Below, one piece after another: positions 6,119 to 8,091 of a stretch of DNA of 8,091 bases (its first letter is position 1; each line of letters opens with the position of its first letter). Position numbers and translations under genes: made by a program. The DNA is from Candidatus Auribacterota bacterium. Lineage in GTDB: Bacteria > Auribacterota > JAFGBW01. The notes beneath the pieces were generated by a model. That model was given only the letters and a program-made list of their open reading frames with translations, was not told where the DNA came from and did not search any database. Location of the stretch: assembly GCA_016932965.1 (NCBI GenBank), contig JAFGBW010000225.1, forward strand, positions 1-8,091, given 5' to 3'.

Positions 6119-7992
6119 TCTGGCTCCATTTTGAACTCATCCGTCCCGTTTTGTTCCTGCTGTTTTATCCTGTCAATGATTTCCCAGACTCTAGGATTAG
6201 ACGGCTCGTGTTTTAATATCTCTTCCAATATGTTCAGACAGCCGGACAAATCATTTTCTTCCAGCAGCAAACGAATCTGAAAAAACTTGGTTTCCTTGAA
6301 AAAAGAAAATAGGGAAAAATCATCCATCAGCATCCTGGGCCTGGCCCACTGACTGAACCCGTATCTCTTTTTATCCTGACATTCCCGGCATATTTCCATG
6401 CTTCCGGCTTTCCCAGCTGCTTCCCTCCAATCTTCTTTAGAAACCAAAATACCTTCATTTATTCTGGAACAAAGAGAGAATTTTCCGTCGGGGAACATGA
6501 CCATTTCAAAGGGGACCTTGGTGCACTCTGAATCAAATTTTTTAGAATGGAAAGAGGTCCCCGCGGCATCATCTCCGGTGACCACAATGCCATCCACGCG
6601 GTACTGCCATTTTTGCAGCAGTTGGGGGATAAAATCAATCTCACGGGAAAAATTATTCTGGATCTTCAGCATAAAAAAACGGTCAGGGAAACGATCCCTT
6701 ACGGTCAAAAAGGAAGCGATCCTGTCATCTAAATGTTCAGTCATATTTTTTAAAGAAGAATCCAAACAAAACTCATTCAGGCAATAAACCCAAATATCTG
6801 TTCCGGCGGCATAATATTCTTCCAGTTTTTGCGGTGTCAAATCCAGTGAGGGGGATTCCACATAAATTCGTCCTGAAGAAGATTGCCGTATGATTTTTAG
6901 AAGGTTCTCTAGAGTTTTCCCTTGGAATCCGTCCTTTTCTCCGGAAAGAACCCAAAAAGATGTTTCATTCCACATGCTAACGGCCGACTTAAATGTTTGG
7001 TTATTGAATGCCTTTTCTTTTTCATTCAATTTCACCCGGATGATCCGCGGCTTTTCAAAAATTTCAGAATGAACTGCCTGTTTAAACCCTTCAAAATGAT
7101 GATGAGAAACCGAAAAGGAAGATACATTGATGACGGATTGGACAGACCGGTTCCGCAATGATAAGGGGATGACTTCTTCCTGAATCTGAAATGAAATTTT
7201 TTCCAGTTGAGAACAAAAGGAACCGGAAGGAGAAATCAGATTGAGCGTCCGGTTAGCTTCATTTTCCATCATGGAATCCAGCCGGATATTCCGCTCGTCA
7301 CTGATGAATTTTGAAGCATCAAAAGCCGAGCTTCGTCTTGTCCAGAATTGATAATTTTCTTTCATACGAAGGTATTTTCTTTTGACAGCATTTCTAAGAC
7401 GGCTCATTTGCAGCCGGCTTCGATCATAATTCATTCCTAAAAGCAGGTCCTCAGAATTTTCCCCTCTAAAAATAAAATCAAAACCGGAGACGGCCTGAAG
7501 GAGGGTATGATAATGCTCTTTATTCAAATACCAGAAGGATTCCATGTTTTGAATCAGCATCCTTTTGGCATTCGTCTTTTCAGAAAACTCCTCCCAGCCT
7601 TGCACTGACCACAAACCAAACAAATCCTGTGTCTCCATAAAAAGGGGGTGGAATACCGAATGAGATGACACCAGAGAATAAGGAAGCGAGTCCGGGATGC
7701 CTTCTATCCTGACGGGATTCATTTTTTTCTTTTCCTGACCTGAAAATTTCGAATAAAAATCTTGTAACCGGTCATGAAAAAAAGACGATTCGTTTTCCGG
7801 AACAATGAGCACAATGAGATCAAAACCTTGTGCATAAACATAGGAAAACAGGGCCTGTTCAAAAAAGGAATGTTCACCGTATTTTTGGAATAAGTCCCCG
7901 TCCTTTCTCGGCCGCCCTAAACCTCGCGTGGCTGCATGACTGAATAACACATTCATGTTCAATGATGATCCATTCATTTTTTCAATCTTCAT
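6115..7992 (-). CDS. SPASM-domain protein with degenerate radical-SAM fold (spiro-SPASM-like)
   Basis: A 625-aa soluble protein. Residues about 13-170 open with a beta strand and a Gly/Arg/Lys-rich loop (GLGRPRK, 24-30) that faintly recalls nucleotidyltransferases; this is not secure. Residues about 315-480 read like a radical-SAM barrel: SGEKDGF (350-356) sits where GGEP is expected, followed by an ESPSLDLTP stretch (379-387) and AAGTDIWVYCL (395-405). The CxxxCxxC triad that binds the catalytic cluster is absent. SPASM-like cysteines follow: C490-x12-G-x4-C508, then C535-x2-C538, with the remaining SPASM cysteines missing. A TPR-like helical pair (about 570-612) ends the protein. From memory it matches the spirochaete 'spiro-SPASM' family, whose function I do not know. 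The start is uncertain: M1, M6 (7975-7977) or M13 (7954-7956), none with a clear ribosome site. Confidence 0.75.
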   Translation of the reverse strand: MKIEKMNGSSLNMNVLFSHAATRGLGRPRKDGDLFQKYGEHSFFEQALFSYVYAQGFDLIVLIVPENESSFFHDRLQDFYSKFSGQEKKKMNPVRIEGIPDSLPYSLVSSHSVFHPLFMETQDLFGLWSVQGWEEFSEKTNAKRMLIQNMESFWYLNKEHYHTLLQAVSGFDFIFRGENSEDLLLGMNYDRSRLQMSRLRNAVKRKYLRMKENYQFWTRRSSAFDASKFISDERNIRLDSMMENEANRTLNLISPSGSFCSQLEKISFQIQEEVIPLSLRNRSVQSVINVSSFSVSHHHFEGFKQAVHSEIFEKPRIIRVKLNEKEKAFNNQTFKSAVSMWNETSFWVLSGEKDGFQGKTLENLLKIIRQSSSGRIYVESPSLDLTPQKLEEYYAAGTDIWVYCLNEFCLDSSLKNMTEHLDDRIASFLTVRDRFPDRFFMLKIQNNFSREIDFIPQLLQKWQYRVDGIVVTGDDAAGTSFHSKKFDSECTKVPFEMVMFPDGKFSLCSRINEGILVSKEDWREAAGKAGSMEICRECQDKKRYGFSQWARPRMLMDDFSLFSFFKETKFFQIRLLLEENDLSGCLNILEEILKHEPSNPRVWEIIDRIKQQEQNGTDEFKMEPD

Positions 7993-8007
7993 CGACGATA
8001 TTAGCGA

Positions 8008-8036
8008 TTCTCAATTCTAGCCTGTTCATTTATAAT
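8008..8036 (+). promoter_or_regulatory. Candidate rightward promoter leaving the window
   Basis: TTCTCA (8008-8013, 4 of 6 matches to TTGACA) and a consensus TATAAT (8031-8036) are spaced by 17 bp on the plus strand. A start near 8043 would read out of the right edge; an ATG at 8079 (ATG ACT TTT TAC) could begin a divergent gene, though it has no visible ribosome site and only four codons are seen. The region is A+T-rich, so chance is possible. Confidence 0.3.
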
Positions 8037-8049
8037 AAACGATTATAAA
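8029..8049. repeat. Perfect 8-5-8 inverted repeat upstream of the SPASM gene
   Basis: TTTATAAT (8029-8036) and ATTATAAA (8042-8049) are exact reverse complements separated by AAACG. The repeat lies 37 bp upstream of the annotated ATG of the minus-strand gene. It contains a TATAAT on each strand, so it may be an operator overlapping promoter -10 boxes, or simply A+T-rich symmetry. It is not followed by a G+C-rich stem and does not look like a terminator. Confidence 0.5.
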
Positions 8050-8070
8050 AATATCATTTAAACAGATAAA
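8042..8070 (-). promoter_or_regulatory. Candidate promoter for the SPASM-domain gene
   Basis: On the minus strand a consensus TATAAT lies at 8047-8042, with a poor -35 (TTTATC, 8070-8065, 3 of 6) at 17 bp. Transcription would begin near 8035, giving a leader of about 43 nt before ATG 7992. The -10 sits within the right arm of the 8-5-8 inverted repeat. A second -10-like TAGAAT lies closer to the gene (8019-8014) but lacks a -35. Confidence 0.3.
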
Positions 8071-8091
8071 TTTCCACCATGACTTTTTACA

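Noticed and set aside
6398-6787. A 129-codon plus-strand frame inside the SPASM gene
   Set aside because: It is antisense to the conserved cysteine region and its translation shows no domain; it is a shadow ORF.
8058-8090. Minus-strand reading that ends in SHGGNLSV then TAA, resembling a histidine-kinase ATP-site fragment
   Set aside because: Only ten codons are visible, and a kinase would not be expected to stop there; too short to call a gene end.
1-8091. CRISPR arrays, tRNA/rRNA genes, insertion sequences, attachment sites
   Set aside because: No regularly spaced repeats, cloverleaf-like or rRNA-like sequence, transposase frames or flanking target duplications were seen by eye on either strand.

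Overview
The window looks like a bacterial chromosomal segment carrying type IV pilus (T4P) motor genes and, beside them, signalling genes. Base composition is in the mid-40s percent G+C by eye, with A+T-rich intergenic gaps. Taxonomy is inference. The minus-strand gene on the right strongly resembles, from memory, a spirochaete-restricted family with a C-terminal SPASM domain but no radical-SAM cysteine triad ('spiro-SPASM'). A Leptospira-like or other free-living spirochaete is therefore my best guess, but no database was searched.

Layout. (1) 1-345, +: 3' end of a PilB/GspE-type extension ATPase, truncated by the window edge. (2) 348-1427, +: pilT, the retraction ATPase, 2 bp downstream. 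(3) 1428-1666: a 239-bp A+T-rich gap with a weak candidate promoter and a possible 46-codon small ORF whose stop overlaps the next start (ATGA). (4) 1667-3352, +: a second, complete PilB/GspE-type ATPase. (5) 3356-4597, +: pilC, the inner-membrane platform protein, 3 bp downstream. (6) 4655-5248, +: a short, LID-less adenylate-kinase-family protein with two unusual substitutions. (7) 5249-5359: a 111-bp gap holding a good sigma70-type promoter placed so that transcription should start at or next to the ATG. (8) 5360-6118, +: a PilZ domain fused to a C-terminal response-regulator receiver domain. (9) 6115-7992, -: a 625-aa radical-SAM-like protein lacking the Cys triad, with a SPASM-like cysteine region, converging on (8) with a 4-bp stop-codon overlap. 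(10) 7993-8091: an A+T-rich upstream region with a perfect 8-5-8 inverted repeat and two opposed TATAAT hexamers.

How they fit together. PilB-type ATPases power pilus extension, PilT powers retraction and PilC is the platform they act on, so genes 1-5 form most of a T4P motor, with two PilB paralogues flanking PilT. The PilZ-REC protein retains its c-di-GMP-binding and phospho-acceptor motifs and could join second-messenger and phosphorelay input to this motor. That functional link is inferred from position and domain knowledge only. The adenylate-kinase-like protein may simply be co-transcribed. Nothing here is clearly a wholly new system. The items most worth following up are the SPASM pseudo-enzyme, the apparently leaderless PilZ-REC gene, the duplicated PilB and the divergent adenylate kinase.
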